The notes below the pieces were generated by a model. The model did not search any database and was not told where the DNA came from. It worked only from the letters and a program-made list of their open reading frames with translations. Position numbers and translations under genes: made by a program. Positions 1 through 6,688 of a stretch of DNA of 8,470 nucleotides are shown one piece after another; the stretch's first letter is position 1, and each line of letters starts with the position of its first letter. The stretch is from contig CALEJO010000119.1 of NCBI GenBank assembly GCA_937898155.1, positions 1 through 8,470 on the forward strand, given 5' to 3'. The stretch is from an uncultured Clostridia bacterium. GTDB taxonomy: Bacteria; Bacillota; Clostridia; Oscillospirales; CAG-272.

Positions 1-1187
1 CGCAATTCTGCCATTCTCGTTTCGTTGCCGGTATTCTGGCGGGCATTCTCCGACAGCGCTTCTTCGGCGGCTTCGACCTCTTCCGCCGCCTTCCCGGCTT
101 TCGCCGAGAGCGCACGCATCGCGCGTTCCGCTTGCGCATAGTTGCCGGAAACCTTCTCCCATTCGGCTTTCGCGTTCGACGCCGTCGCTTCCGACACGCG
201 AATGCGGGCGTTCGCCGCCCCGATCTCCGCGCGCAGATGCTCTACGTCGTTTTCCGAAAGCTTGATCTTTGCGTCATTTTCGTGAAGCGCGGTCGTCAGT
301 TCCAGCACCTTTGCGGAGAGCTTCTCGCGCTCGATCTGATTTTCCGTGCTCTCCTCGTGCGTCCGCTCCTCGCTCGCTTCCAGAGAAGCGCGCGTTTCGT
401 CCGCTTCGTCGAGCTCCGCTTTCGAAAGGATCAGCTTCGAGGAAAGCTCGTCCGTGTCGGTTTTCGCGTTGTCGATATCGTAAAGCGAAAGCGAAATGTC
501 GATCGCCATTTTCGCGTCGCGGATTTCGAGATACTTTTTCGCCTTTTCCGCGTCCTTTTCGAGCGGTCCGACGCGCTCGCCGAGCACGCCCGCGATATCT
601 TCGAGCCGGACGAGGTTTTCGTTCGTCGCGTCCAGCTTGCGCGTCGCTTCCGTCTTCTGGAAGCGATAGCGCGCGATACCCGCCGCCTCCTCAAAAATGG
701 CGCGGCGTTCGTCGTTTTTCTGCGAGATGATCTCCGCGATCTTGCCCTGCCCGATGATCGAATAGCCGCCCTTGCCGAGACCGGTATTCATAAACAGATC
801 GTTGATGTCGCGCAGGCGCGCGGGTTTGCGGTTGATGAAATATTCGCTATCGCCGACGCGGTAGTAGCGCCGCGTCACCGAGATTTCGTCATATTCCGCC
901 ATCGAGAGGATTTTGCCGTCTTCTTCGGTATTGTCAAACGTCACCGTGACCTCGGCATACCCCATCGGACTGCGTTTCTGCGAGCCGGCGAAGATCACGT
1001 CTTCCATTTTCGTGCCGCGGATGCTCTTGGTGGACATTTCGCCGAGCACCCAGCGCATCGCGTCGGAAATATTCGATTTTCCGCTTCCGTTCGGCCCCAC
1101 GACGACCGTGATGCCGCGGTCAAAGGAAATGACCGTTTTGTCCGGAAATGATTTGAATCCTTGCAGTTCCAGCGTTTTTAAGCGCAT
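1..1187 (-). CDS. smc: Chromosome segregation protein SMC, N-terminal part (3' end beyond window)
   Basis: SMC is the ATPase core of the bacterial condensin (SMC-ScpA-ScpB), which compacts and separates chromosomes. About 395 codons are visible and the frame stays open to the left edge, so the protein is cut by the window rather than broken. The start MRLKTLELQGFKSF is the classic SMC N-terminus. The Walker A motif GPNGSGKS is at residues 31-38, the arginine-rich stretch TRRYYR at about 105-110, and the Q-loop region IIGQGKI at about 144-150. After about residue 165 (FEEAAGIARYR) the sequence becomes the Glu/Lys/Ala-rich coiled coil. Hinge, second coil and the C-terminal Walker B and signature motifs are not visible. 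The ATG at 1187 has AAAGGA upstream at a rather long 12-base spacing. The gene follows rnc by 38 bases, the common Firmicute rnc-smc arrangement, so cotranscription is likely. Family identification is essentially certain. Confidence 0.97.
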   Translation of the reverse strand, partial: MRLKTLELQGFKSFPDKTVISFDRGITVVVGPNGSGKSNISDAMRWVLGEMSTKSIRGTKMEDVIFAGSQKRSPMGYAEVTVTFDNTEEDGKILSMAEYDEISVTRRYYRVGDSEYFINRKPARLRDINDLFMNTGLGKGGYSIIGQGKIAEIISQKNDERRAIFEEAAGIARYRFQKTEATRKLDATNENLVRLEDIAGVLGERVGPLEKDAEKAKKYLEIRDAKMAIDISLSLYDIDNAKTDTDELSSKLILSKAELDEADETRASLEASEERTHEESTENQIEREKLSAKVLELTTALHENDAKIKLSENDVEHLRAEIGAANARIRVSEATASNAKAEWEKVSGNYAQAERAMRALSAKAGKAAEEVEAAEEALSENARQNTGNETRMAEL

Positions 1188-1225
1188 TGTCGATTCCGTT
1201 CCTTTCTGGAAATGATGTCTTTCTG

Positions 1226-1939
1226 TCAAACTACGATATAGTTTTTCAGCGCGTCCTCCGCGGCGGCGATCTCCGCTTTCTTTTTGCTCGAACCGATGCC
1301 GCGTCCCATCGCGTTATTGTCGATGCGCGCTTCGCACTCGTATCGCTTGTCGTGATCGGGCCCGCTCTCGGAGACGATCACGTATTTCAGCTCGCCGTCC
1401 GCCGCCTGCACGATCTCCTGTAATTTCGATTTCGGATCGATGATCGGATGCGTGGCGCGCACGTTCGCGATCTCCGTTTCGATCAGAGGGCAGACGAATT
1501 TTGCCACCGTATCGAGATTCTGCCCCGCATCGAGGTAGATCGCCGCGAGAAGCGCCTCGAACGCGTTTTCGAGGATCGTGTCTTGATCGCGTCCGCTGAT
1601 CTCCTGCCCGTGACCGAGCAGCAGATAGTCGCCGAGTCCGATCTTCCGCGCAAAGCCCGCGAGCGACGAGGTGCAGACTACGTCGGAGCGGATCTTCGTT
1701 AGAATTCCCTCGGGATCGTCCGGAAAATGCAAGAAGATATAGCCGCTCGCCAGCACCGACAGAACGGAATCTCCGAGAAATTCCAACCGTTCGTTGGAGT
1801 TGTTTTCTTTTTGCTTATGCTCGTTGACATAGGAGGAATGCCGCATCGCTTCCGTCAGGATCGACCGATCGGAAAACGTATAGCCGATCGTCGCTTCGAG
1901 ATGGCTCAAATCGCGCGGCAACGGGATTTTCTTTTCCAT
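1226..1939 (-). CDS. rnc: Ribonuclease III
   Basis: This double-strand-specific endoribonuclease processes rRNA precursors and cleaves structured mRNAs and antisense duplexes in the cytoplasm. The 237 residues match the usual family length. The catalytic domain (about 10-155) carries the signature NERLEFLGDSVL at 49-60, giving the metal-binding residues E50, E53 and D57 by alignment with E. coli E38, E41 and D45. The second acidic motif reads ILENAFEALLAAIYLD, with E128 matching E. coli E117 and N125 in place of D114. A double-stranded-RNA-binding domain occupies about 168-234, beginning DPKSKLQEIVQ and ending GSSKKKAEIAAAEDAL. The ATG at 1939 lies 18 bases after the plsX stop and has only a weak purine-rich ribosome site (GAGAG, 7 bases upstream). 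It is probably translated and transcribed together with plsX and smc. Confidence 0.97.
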   Translation of the reverse strand: MEKKIPLPRDLSHLEATIGYTFSDRSILTEAMRHSSYVNEHKQKENNSNERLEFLGDSVLSVLASGYIFLHFPDDPEGILTKIRSDVVCTSSLAGFARKIGLGDYLLLGHGQEISGRDQDTILENAFEALLAAIYLDAGQNLDTVAKFVCPLIETEIANVRATHPIIDPKSKLQEIVQAADGELKYVIVSESGPDHDKRYECEARIDNNAMGRGIGSSKKKAEIAAAEDALKNYIVV

Positions 1940-1957
1940 GAAATTGCTCTCTTTCTT

Positions 1958-2950
1958 TTATTCGGCGGATGGCGTCAGCGTTTCCGCTTTGGCTTCGATC
2001 TCCGCGATTACGCCCGTTTCGGCGTAGGTGATTGCCTGCCGGATCGCGCTTTTGAACGCCACGGCGTCGGAGCCGCCGTGCGCCTTGATGACCGGCTTTG
2101 CCAAGCCGAGGAACGGCGCGCCTCCGTATTCTCTCGCGTCAAAGAAACGCGTGAAGGAGCGGAGCTTTTCTGCCACATCGGGGGAAACCTCGCTCGCATC
2201 CCCAAAGATGCCCGCGACCTTGCCCGTCAGATATCGGCAGAGCCCCTCGCTCGTTTTGAGGAGGATATTGCCCGTGAAGCCGTCGCAGATCAGCACGTCG
2301 CAGACGTCGAACGGAATCTCTTTCCCCTCGACATTGCCGATGAAACGGATATCCTGCATTTCGGAGAGCAGGCGATGCGTATCCACGTAAAGCGGCGTGC
2401 CCTTGTGGGCTTCCGCTCCGTTATTGAGCAGTCCGACGCGCGGCGAAGCGACGCCGAACACTTTTTGGATATAGACGGAGCCTAGATAGGCGAATTGCGT
2501 CAGATAATCGGGCGTCACCGTCACGTTGGCGCCGCAATCCAGCAGAAAGACGGGGTTGGAATACGGCAGGATCGTCGCAAGCGCCGCGCGGCGAATACCC
2601 GAAATCCGATGCACGATCAGCGTGGCAGCGGTGAACAGCGCACCCGTGTTGCCTGTCGAGACCATCGCGTCGCCTGCGCCGTCGGCGAGCAGGCGGACTG
2701 CCTTCGTCATCGAAGATTCCTTATGCGCGCGCAGAACGCTCGTCGGCTCGTCCTCCATCGTCACCACGTCGTCCGCGTTCACGATTTCACACGCGCCGGA
2801 CGCTCCCTCTGCCGCTAGCGCCTCGCGGAGCTCGGCTTCCCTGCCGACCAGCACGATCTCCGTGCCATATTCCCGCATCGCCGCCACGGCACCGCGCACG
2901 AGTTCTGCCGCAGGGTTGTCTCCGCCCATGACGTCGAGAATGAGTTTCAT
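1958..2950 (-). CDS. plsX: Phosphate acyltransferase PlsX
   Basis: PlsX converts acyl-ACP and inorganic phosphate to acyl-phosphate, the donor used by PlsY to start phosphatidic acid synthesis. In the family it acts as a peripheral membrane enzyme. The protein is 330 residues, the normal length. Visible family motifs are MKLILDVMGGDNP at 1-13, DAMVSTGNTGALFTA at 94-108, FLLDCGANV at 135-143, GLLNNGAEAHKGTPL at 173-187, CDGFTGNILLKTSEG at 222-236 and APFLGLAKPVIKAHGGSDA at 278-296. I chose the ATG at 2950 because it gives the canonical N-terminus and has AAAGGA 9 bases upstream. The same frame can be read upstream to a TTG at 3073, but that stretch contains the gene's promoter and the topA terminator. 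plsX heads a probable plsX-rnc-smc operon with its own promoter at 3005-3033. Confidence 0.96.
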   Translation of the reverse strand: MKLILDVMGGDNPAAELVRGAVAAMREYGTEIVLVGREAELREALAAEGASGACEIVNADDVVTMEDEPTSVLRAHKESSMTKAVRLLADGAGDAMVSTGNTGALFTAATLIVHRISGIRRAALATILPYSNPVFLLDCGANVTVTPDYLTQFAYLGSVYIQKVFGVASPRVGLLNNGAEAHKGTPLYVDTHRLLSEMQDIRFIGNVEGKEIPFDVCDVLICDGFTGNILLKTSEGLCRYLTGKVAGIFGDASEVSPDVAEKLRSFTRFFDAREYGGAPFLGLAKPVIKAHGGSDAVAFKSAIRQAITYAETGVIAEIEAKAETLTPSAE

Positions 2951-2973
2951 ATTCGCACATCCTTTCGCAGATG

Positions 2974-3010
2974 ATAATAAACCATAATACCCTATAATAA
3001 ATTTATTATA
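2974..3010. repeat. 10-bp phased ATAATA repeats with an 18-bp palindrome at the plsX promoter
   Basis: ATAATA occurs at 2974, 2984 and 2994, exactly 10 bases apart, and its reverse complement TATTAT starts at 3004 in the same phase. The last two units form the perfect palindrome TATAATAAATTTATTATA at 2993-3010, whose right end is the plsX -10 box. The array spans from the -10 element through the predicted start point into the leader. Its position fits an operator for a transcription factor or a bent or easily melted initial region. The repeat is seen directly; any function is inference. It does not match the FapR or FabT operator consensus as I recall them. Confidence 0.6.
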
Positions 3011-3033
3011 TCTCTTTTCTTCTTTCATTGCAA
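3005..3033 (-). promoter_or_regulatory. Predicted SigA-type promoter of plsX-rnc-smc
   Basis: On the minus strand there is a -35-like TTGCAA (3033-3028), a 17-base A/G-rich spacer and a perfect -10 TATAAT (3010-3005). The expected start is near 2998, giving a leader of about 48 bases before the plsX ATG. The -35 matches the consensus at only four of six positions, but the -10, the spacing and the location directly after the topA terminator all support it. Confidence 0.72.
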
Positions 3034-3043
3034 GATGAAAATG

Positions 3044-3084
3044 AAAAAATGACCGTGATTTTTGCAAAATCAACGGTCATTTTT
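3044..3084 (-). terminator. Intrinsic terminator after topA
   Basis: On the minus strand, AAAAATGACCGT (3084-3073) pairs perfectly with ACGGTCATTTTT (3056-3045). The interior can extend the helix with GATTTT and AAAATC around a GCA loop, leaving one unpaired T. A run of six T (3049-3044) closes it and a T-rich stretch follows. It begins 9 bases after the topA stop and separates topA from the plsX promoter. The A-rich arm makes it potentially active in both directions. Confidence 0.9.
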
Positions 3085-3093
3085 CGATTCGGT

Positions 3094-5325
3094 TCATTCC
3101 GATTTGTCGCTTTTCGCGGTTTCCTTGTAGGTGCAATCCTTATTCATGCAGACAAGCGTGCCTTTTCCCTTTTTGAGCAGGAGACGCGAGCCGCATTTCG
3201 GGCAGGTCCGCTCCGTCGGCTCATCCCAGACGGAGAAATCACATTCGGGATAGCGCGAGCAGCTGAAAAAGATCGCATGGTTGCGGCTGTATCCCTTGAC
3301 GACGGGCGCACCGCACTTCGGGCAGCTCACGCCGATCTCCTCACGGATCGGTTTCGTATATTTGCATTTCGGGAAATTCGTGCAGGCGTAGAATTTGCCG
3401 AAGCGGCTCTTGCGAATGACAATGTCGCCGCCGCAGAGCTCGCATTTGAGATCGGTCTTCTCCGGCGCTTCTTTTTCTTTTTTCACGCCGCCGTCGAGCG
3501 GCTTCGTGTTTTTACATTCGGGGTAGCCCGGGCACGCGGCGAATTTGCCGAAGCGGCCCGTTTTGATGATCATGCGTCTGCCGCATTTTTCGCAGATCAG
3601 ATCGGATTCTTCGACAGGAAGCGCGACTTTATTTTCCTTGACGTGCGCCGTCGCGGTTTTCAGCGTCTGCGAAAAATCGCCGTAAAAGTCCGTCAGCACG
3701 TGCTCGAACGTATCATCGCCGCTGGCGATTTCGTCGAGCTCCGTTTCCATATTTGCCGTGAATTTATAATCCACGATCTCGGAGAAGTTTTTCTTCATCA
3801 GCGCGACCGTCGCCACACCGAGCGGCGTCGCTTTGAGCATCTTTTTGTCGCGCTCGATATAGCCGCGGTCGAGGATCGTCGAGATCGTCGGCGCGTAGGT
3901 GCTCGGACGCCCGATGCCCTTTTCTTTCAGGAATTTGATCAGCGCCGCTTCGTCGAAATGGGTAGGCGGCTCCGTGAAATTCTGCTCCGACTTGATCGAA
4001 TCGAGCGGCAAGGTCTCGCCCTCGACGAGGTCTTTCAGCTTCGACGTTTTGTCGGTGTCTTCCTCCTCGGAATACGCGATCTTATAGCCCTTGAAGAGCA
4101 GAACGCTCTCGCCGAGCTTAAAGCGGTATCCCGCGCTTTCGACGTCGGCATCGACCGCGTCGTATTCGGCGTTTTTCATCTGGCTCGCGACAAAACGATC
4201 CCAAATGAGCTTATAAAGTTTATACTGGTCGGACGTGAGCGAGCCCTTGATCTGTTCGGGCGGGAATTCCATGCTCGCGGGGCGGATCGCCTCGTGCGCG
4301 TCCTGCGCGTCGGTCTTGCTCTTATAGAAATGGCGCTTCTGCGGATAGAAGGCGTCCCCGTAGCGCTCGCGGATATAGCGCTCGGCGGCGTCCGCCGCTT
4401 CGTCGGAGATGCGGAGCGAGTCCGTTCTCATATAGGTAATGATACCGTGCGTGCCGCTCGCGGTGCCGAGATTGACACCCTCGTAAAGCTCCTGCGCCAC
4501 CTTCATCGTCCGTTTGGACGCGAAGCCGAGGCGCTTTGCCGCTGCCTGTTGCAGAGACGACGTCTCGAACGGCGGCTCGGGGCTTTTCGTTTTCTTTGAT
4601 TTTTTCAGCTTGGTCAGAACGAACGGCGCTTTTTCGCACGAGGAAACGATGGCTTGCGCCTCGTCACCGGTTTTCAGCTCCGTTTTTCCGTTCGCGTCGC
4701 CGACGAAATGGGCGACGGCTTTCTGATTTTTGCCGACTTTCAGCGTCGCGTCGATCGTCCAGAATTCTTCGGGGACGAATTTTTCGATTTCCGCGTCGCG
4801 CTCCACGATGATGCGCGTGGCAACGGATTGCACGCGGCCCGCGGAAAGTCCGCTTTTGACGGTTTTCCAGAGATAGGGGCTGAGCTGATAGCCGACGATG
4901 CGGTCCAGCACGCGGCGCGCCTGCTGTGCGTTGACGAGATTCATGTCGATCGCGCGCGGATTGTTGATTTCGGAAAGCACGATCTTCTTCGTGATTTCGT
5001 TGAACGTCACGCGGGTGGCGCGTTCCGGCTCGATGCCCAGCACCGTCGCCAGATGCCACGCGATGGCTTCGCCCTCGCGATCAGGGTCCGTCGCAAGATA
5101 GACTTCGTCCGCCGCTTTGGCATCTTTTTTCATATCCGCGATCAGATCGCTTTTGCCTTGAATATTGATATACTTCGCCTTGAATCCGTTTTGGATGTCC
5201 ACGCCGAGCGTGCTTTTCGGCAGGTCACGGACGTGGCCCTTGGAGGCAATGACTTTATATTCTTTTCCGAGATAGGAATTGATCGTCGCCGCTTTGGCGG
5301 GAGATTCCACAATGACAAGTTTCAT
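3094..5325 (-). CDS. topA: DNA topoisomerase I (type IA)
   Basis: This enzyme relaxes negative supercoils by transient cleavage of one strand. The 743-residue protein begins MKLVIVESPAKA, with the TOPRIM glutamate E7 and the acidic motif DPDREGEA at 81-88 (preceded by TD) closing the TOPRIM domain at about 115. The catalytic tyrosine is Y298 in YMRTDS. Other type IA landmarks are SAGRVQSVATRIIVER at 161-176, DAHEAIRP at 342-349 and GIGRPSTYAPTISTI at 470-484. The C-terminus holds four Cys4 zinc ribbons: C578/C581/C598/C604, C628/C631/C648/C654, C668/C671/C689/C695 and C708/C711/C726/C731. The ATG at 5325 matches the family N-terminus. A longer reading from a TTG at 5376 would begin at or before the predicted transcript start. 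The gene has its own promoter, an unusual leader hairpin and its own terminator, and lies after dprA, a neighbourhood common in Firmicutes. Confidence 0.98.
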   Translation of the reverse strand: MKLVIVESPAKAATINSYLGKEYKVIASKGHVRDLPKSTLGVDIQNGFKAKYINIQGKSDLIADMKKDAKAADEVYLATDPDREGEAIAWHLATVLGIEPERATRVTFNEITKKIVLSEINNPRAIDMNLVNAQQARRVLDRIVGYQLSPYLWKTVKSGLSAGRVQSVATRIIVERDAEIEKFVPEEFWTIDATLKVGKNQKAVAHFVGDANGKTELKTGDEAQAIVSSCEKAPFVLTKLKKSKKTKSPEPPFETSSLQQAAAKRLGFASKRTMKVAQELYEGVNLGTASGTHGIITYMRTDSLRISDEAADAAERYIRERYGDAFYPQKRHFYKSKTDAQDAHEAIRPASMEFPPEQIKGSLTSDQYKLYKLIWDRFVASQMKNAEYDAVDADVESAGYRFKLGESVLLFKGYKIAYSEEEDTDKTSKLKDLVEGETLPLDSIKSEQNFTEPPTHFDEAALIKFLKEKGIGRPSTYAPTISTILDRGYIERDKKMLKATPLGVATVALMKKNFSEIVDYKFTANMETELDEIASGDDTFEHVLTDFYGDFSQTLKTATAHVKENKVALPVEESDLICEKCGRRMIIKTGRFGKFAACPGYPECKNTKPLDGGVKKEKEAPEKTDLKCELCGGDIVIRKSRFGKFYACTNFPKCKYTKPIREEIGVSCPKCGAPVVKGYSRNHAIFFSCSRYPECDFSVWDEPTERTCPKCGSRLLLKKGKGTLVCMNKDCTYKETAKSDKSE

Positions 5326-5335
5326 CGACTGTATC

Positions 5336-5362
5336 GTTTCCGGAGGCGGAAACTGCTCCTTT
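5336..5362 (-). promoter_or_regulatory. topA leader: Shine-Dalgarno followed by a hairpin before the start codon
   Basis: A strong ribosome site AAAGGAG (5362-5356) lies 30 bases before the topA ATG, too far for normal initiation. Two bases after it a perfect 7-bp stem, GTTTCCG with CGGAAAC around the loop CCTC, occupies 5353-5336. Ten bases (GATACAGTCG) then lead to the ATG. If the stem forms, the effective gap shrinks to about 12 bases. No better ribosome site lies nearer the ATG. The structure is seen in the sequence; the mechanism is inferred by analogy with leaders in which a hairpin brings a distant ribosome site close to its start codon. Confidence 0.6.
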
Positions 5363-5381
5363 GAAAATAGTGACAAGCGAT

Positions 5382-5411
5382 ATTATATACCGAAACCGAT
5401 GCGTTTGTCAA
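5382..5411 (-). promoter_or_regulatory. Predicted SigA-type promoter of topA
   Basis: Consensus -35 TTGACA (5411-5406) and consensus -10 TATAAT (5387-5382) are separated by 18 bases, one more than the optimum. They lie in the 92-base gap between dprA and topA, with the -35 starting 6 bases after the dprA stop. The expected start is near 5375, giving a leader of about 50 bases. A short inverted repeat, GATGC and GCATC with 9 bases between, flanks the -35 box and may be chance. Confidence 0.88.
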
Positions 5412-5417
5412 GCATCT

Positions 5418-6671
5418 TTACAGTGCGCGGTAAATCCCGCCGGGGAGCGCCTCGATCCTGCCGCCGATTTCGAGCATCGTCAGAATGCCGAGAAGCTCGC
5501 CCGTGGCGATCTGCCGTCCGTGCCGCTCGGCGAGCGTTTTGGCGATCTCATCGACCGACGTCGCGTCGGAAATGCAGGAGAGGACGAGCGATTCTTCCTC
5601 CGAAAGCGGCGTCGCGTCCGGCGCTTCTTTCGGGAGAAGCGCACCGAAAATGCGCTTTTTCGCTTTCTTCGGGCGCTCAGGCGCCGCCGGCTCCTCCCGA
5701 CGGACTTTCGGCGCGCTCTCGCTTGACGCGCTCACCGGTTCCCGTTCCTCCGCCGCAAACGGGCGGCGCGGGACGCGCTCGACGAATATTCTGTGCGGAT
5801 AGTCGAGCTCGTATTCTTCGAGGATGTCCGCGGCGCGCGTGACGAGCTTCGCGCCCTCGCGGATGAGCAGATTGCCGCCCTCCGCCAGCGCGTCCGTCGA
5901 GCGACCGGGGACGGCGAAGATGTCTCTGCCCTGCTTTTGCGCGTCGTGCGCCGTGATCAGCGATCCGCTGAATCGGTCGGCTTCCACGACGACGGTGCCT
6001 TGGCAAAGCCCCGCGATGATGCGGTTGCGCACGGGGAAGTTCTTGCCGTTCGGCTCGGTTCCCGGCGCGAATTCGGAAAGGAGCAAGCCCTCCTGCGCGA
6101 TGGTTTTCATCAGTTTTTCGTTTTCCGCGGGATACGCGCGGTCAAGTCCGCAGCCCAGCACGGCGATTGTATGCCCGCCTGCCGCGAGTGCGCCCTCGTG
6201 CGATGCCGTGTCAATCCCCGCCGCCATGCCGGAAACGACGATCGCGCCGCCGTAGGCGAGGTCTTCACCAAGCCGACGTGCCATTCTCCGTCCGTTTTCG
6301 GTGCATTTGCGGGTGCCGACGCACGCGATCAGCACGTTGTCGTCGATATTGGGGATGCGTCCGCGATAATAAAGCAGGATCGGTGCCGCGTGGATCGCGC
6401 GCAGGCGCTCGGGATAGACGGCGTCCGCGATCGTGAGAAGCCCCGTATTCGTGCGCTGGCAATATTCATAAATGCGCTCGGCAAGCGAAAGATCGCGATC
6501 GGTGAGAATCGCGGCGATCGTGTCGCTGATGCCCTCGACGGCGCGCAATTCCTCCTCGGTGGCGTCGAACACCGCCTTCGGCGTGCCGAATTGTTTGAGC
6601 AAATATGTGCCGAGACTGCTTCCCGCGCCGCAACGGAGCGAGAGCCAAATCCAATAAATCCGTTCTTCCAT
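5418..6671 (-). CDS. dprA: DNA processing protein DprA (Smf)
   Basis: DprA binds incoming single-stranded DNA and loads RecA during natural transformation. It is also widely conserved in bacteria not known to be competent. The 417-residue protein has an N-terminal helical region (about 1-85, with a helix-hairpin-helix-like LRAVEGISD near 42-50). The Rossmann-like core spans about 100-285, with VGTRKCTENG at 118-127, VSGMAAGIDTASHEGAL at 146-162, VLGCGLDRAYPAEN at 171-184, FPVRNRIIAGL at 212-222 and GSLITAHDAQKQGRDIFAVPG at 236-256. A Pro/Ala/charged linker (about 295-355) leads to a C-terminal winged-helix-like domain (about 356-417). I chose the ATG at 6671 because AGGAGG lies 8 bases upstream. 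The longer frame from a TTG at 6800 only overlaps the methyltransferase gene. The start lies 17 bases past that gene's stop, suggesting cotranscription. No terminator is visible before topA. Confidence 0.95.
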   Translation of the reverse strand: MEERIYWIWLSLRCGAGSSLGTYLLKQFGTPKAVFDATEEELRAVEGISDTIAAILTDRDLSLAERIYEYCQRTNTGLLTIADAVYPERLRAIHAAPILLYYRGRIPNIDDNVLIACVGTRKCTENGRRMARRLGEDLAYGGAIVVSGMAAGIDTASHEGALAAGGHTIAVLGCGLDRAYPAENEKLMKTIAQEGLLLSEFAPGTEPNGKNFPVRNRIIAGLCQGTVVVEADRFSGSLITAHDAQKQGRDIFAVPGRSTDALAEGGNLLIREGAKLVTRAADILEEYELDYPHRIFVERVPRRPFAAEEREPVSASSESAPKVRREEPAAPERPKKAKKRIFGALLPKEAPDATPLSEEESLVLSCISDATSVDEIAKTLAERHGRQIATGELLGILTMLEIGGRIEALPGGIYRAL

Positions 6672-6679
6672 CGAAGCAT

Positions 6680-6685
6680 CCTCCT
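6680..6685 (-). promoter_or_regulatory. Ribosome binding site fixing the dprA start
   Basis: AGGAGG on the minus strand lies 8 bases before the ATG at 6671. Another ATG directly abuts this site (6679-6677) and is too close to be used. This selects the MEERIYW start and rules out the much longer upstream reading. Confidence 0.85.
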
Positions 6686-6688
6686 GTC

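Noticed and set aside
132..1151. A 339-codon plus-strand open frame opposite smc
   Set aside because: The minus-strand frame gives an unmistakable SMC N-terminus. The plus-strand reading is an Arg/Phe-rich shadow.
2951..3073. N-terminal extension of plsX to a TTG
   Set aside because: It would translate the plsX promoter and part of the topA terminator. The ATG at 2950 gives the canonical N-terminus and a good ribosome site.
3028..4599. A 523-codon open frame on the plus strand opposite topA
   Set aside because: It starts near the topA terminator, is very rich in Arg, Phe and Ala with no recognisable motif, and mirrors a GC-rich, well-conserved gene. It is an antisense shadow.
5326..5376. 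N-terminal extension of topA by 17 residues from a TTG
   Set aside because: The TTG lies at or upstream of the predicted transcript start, has no ribosome site, and the family N-terminus begins at the ATG at 5325.
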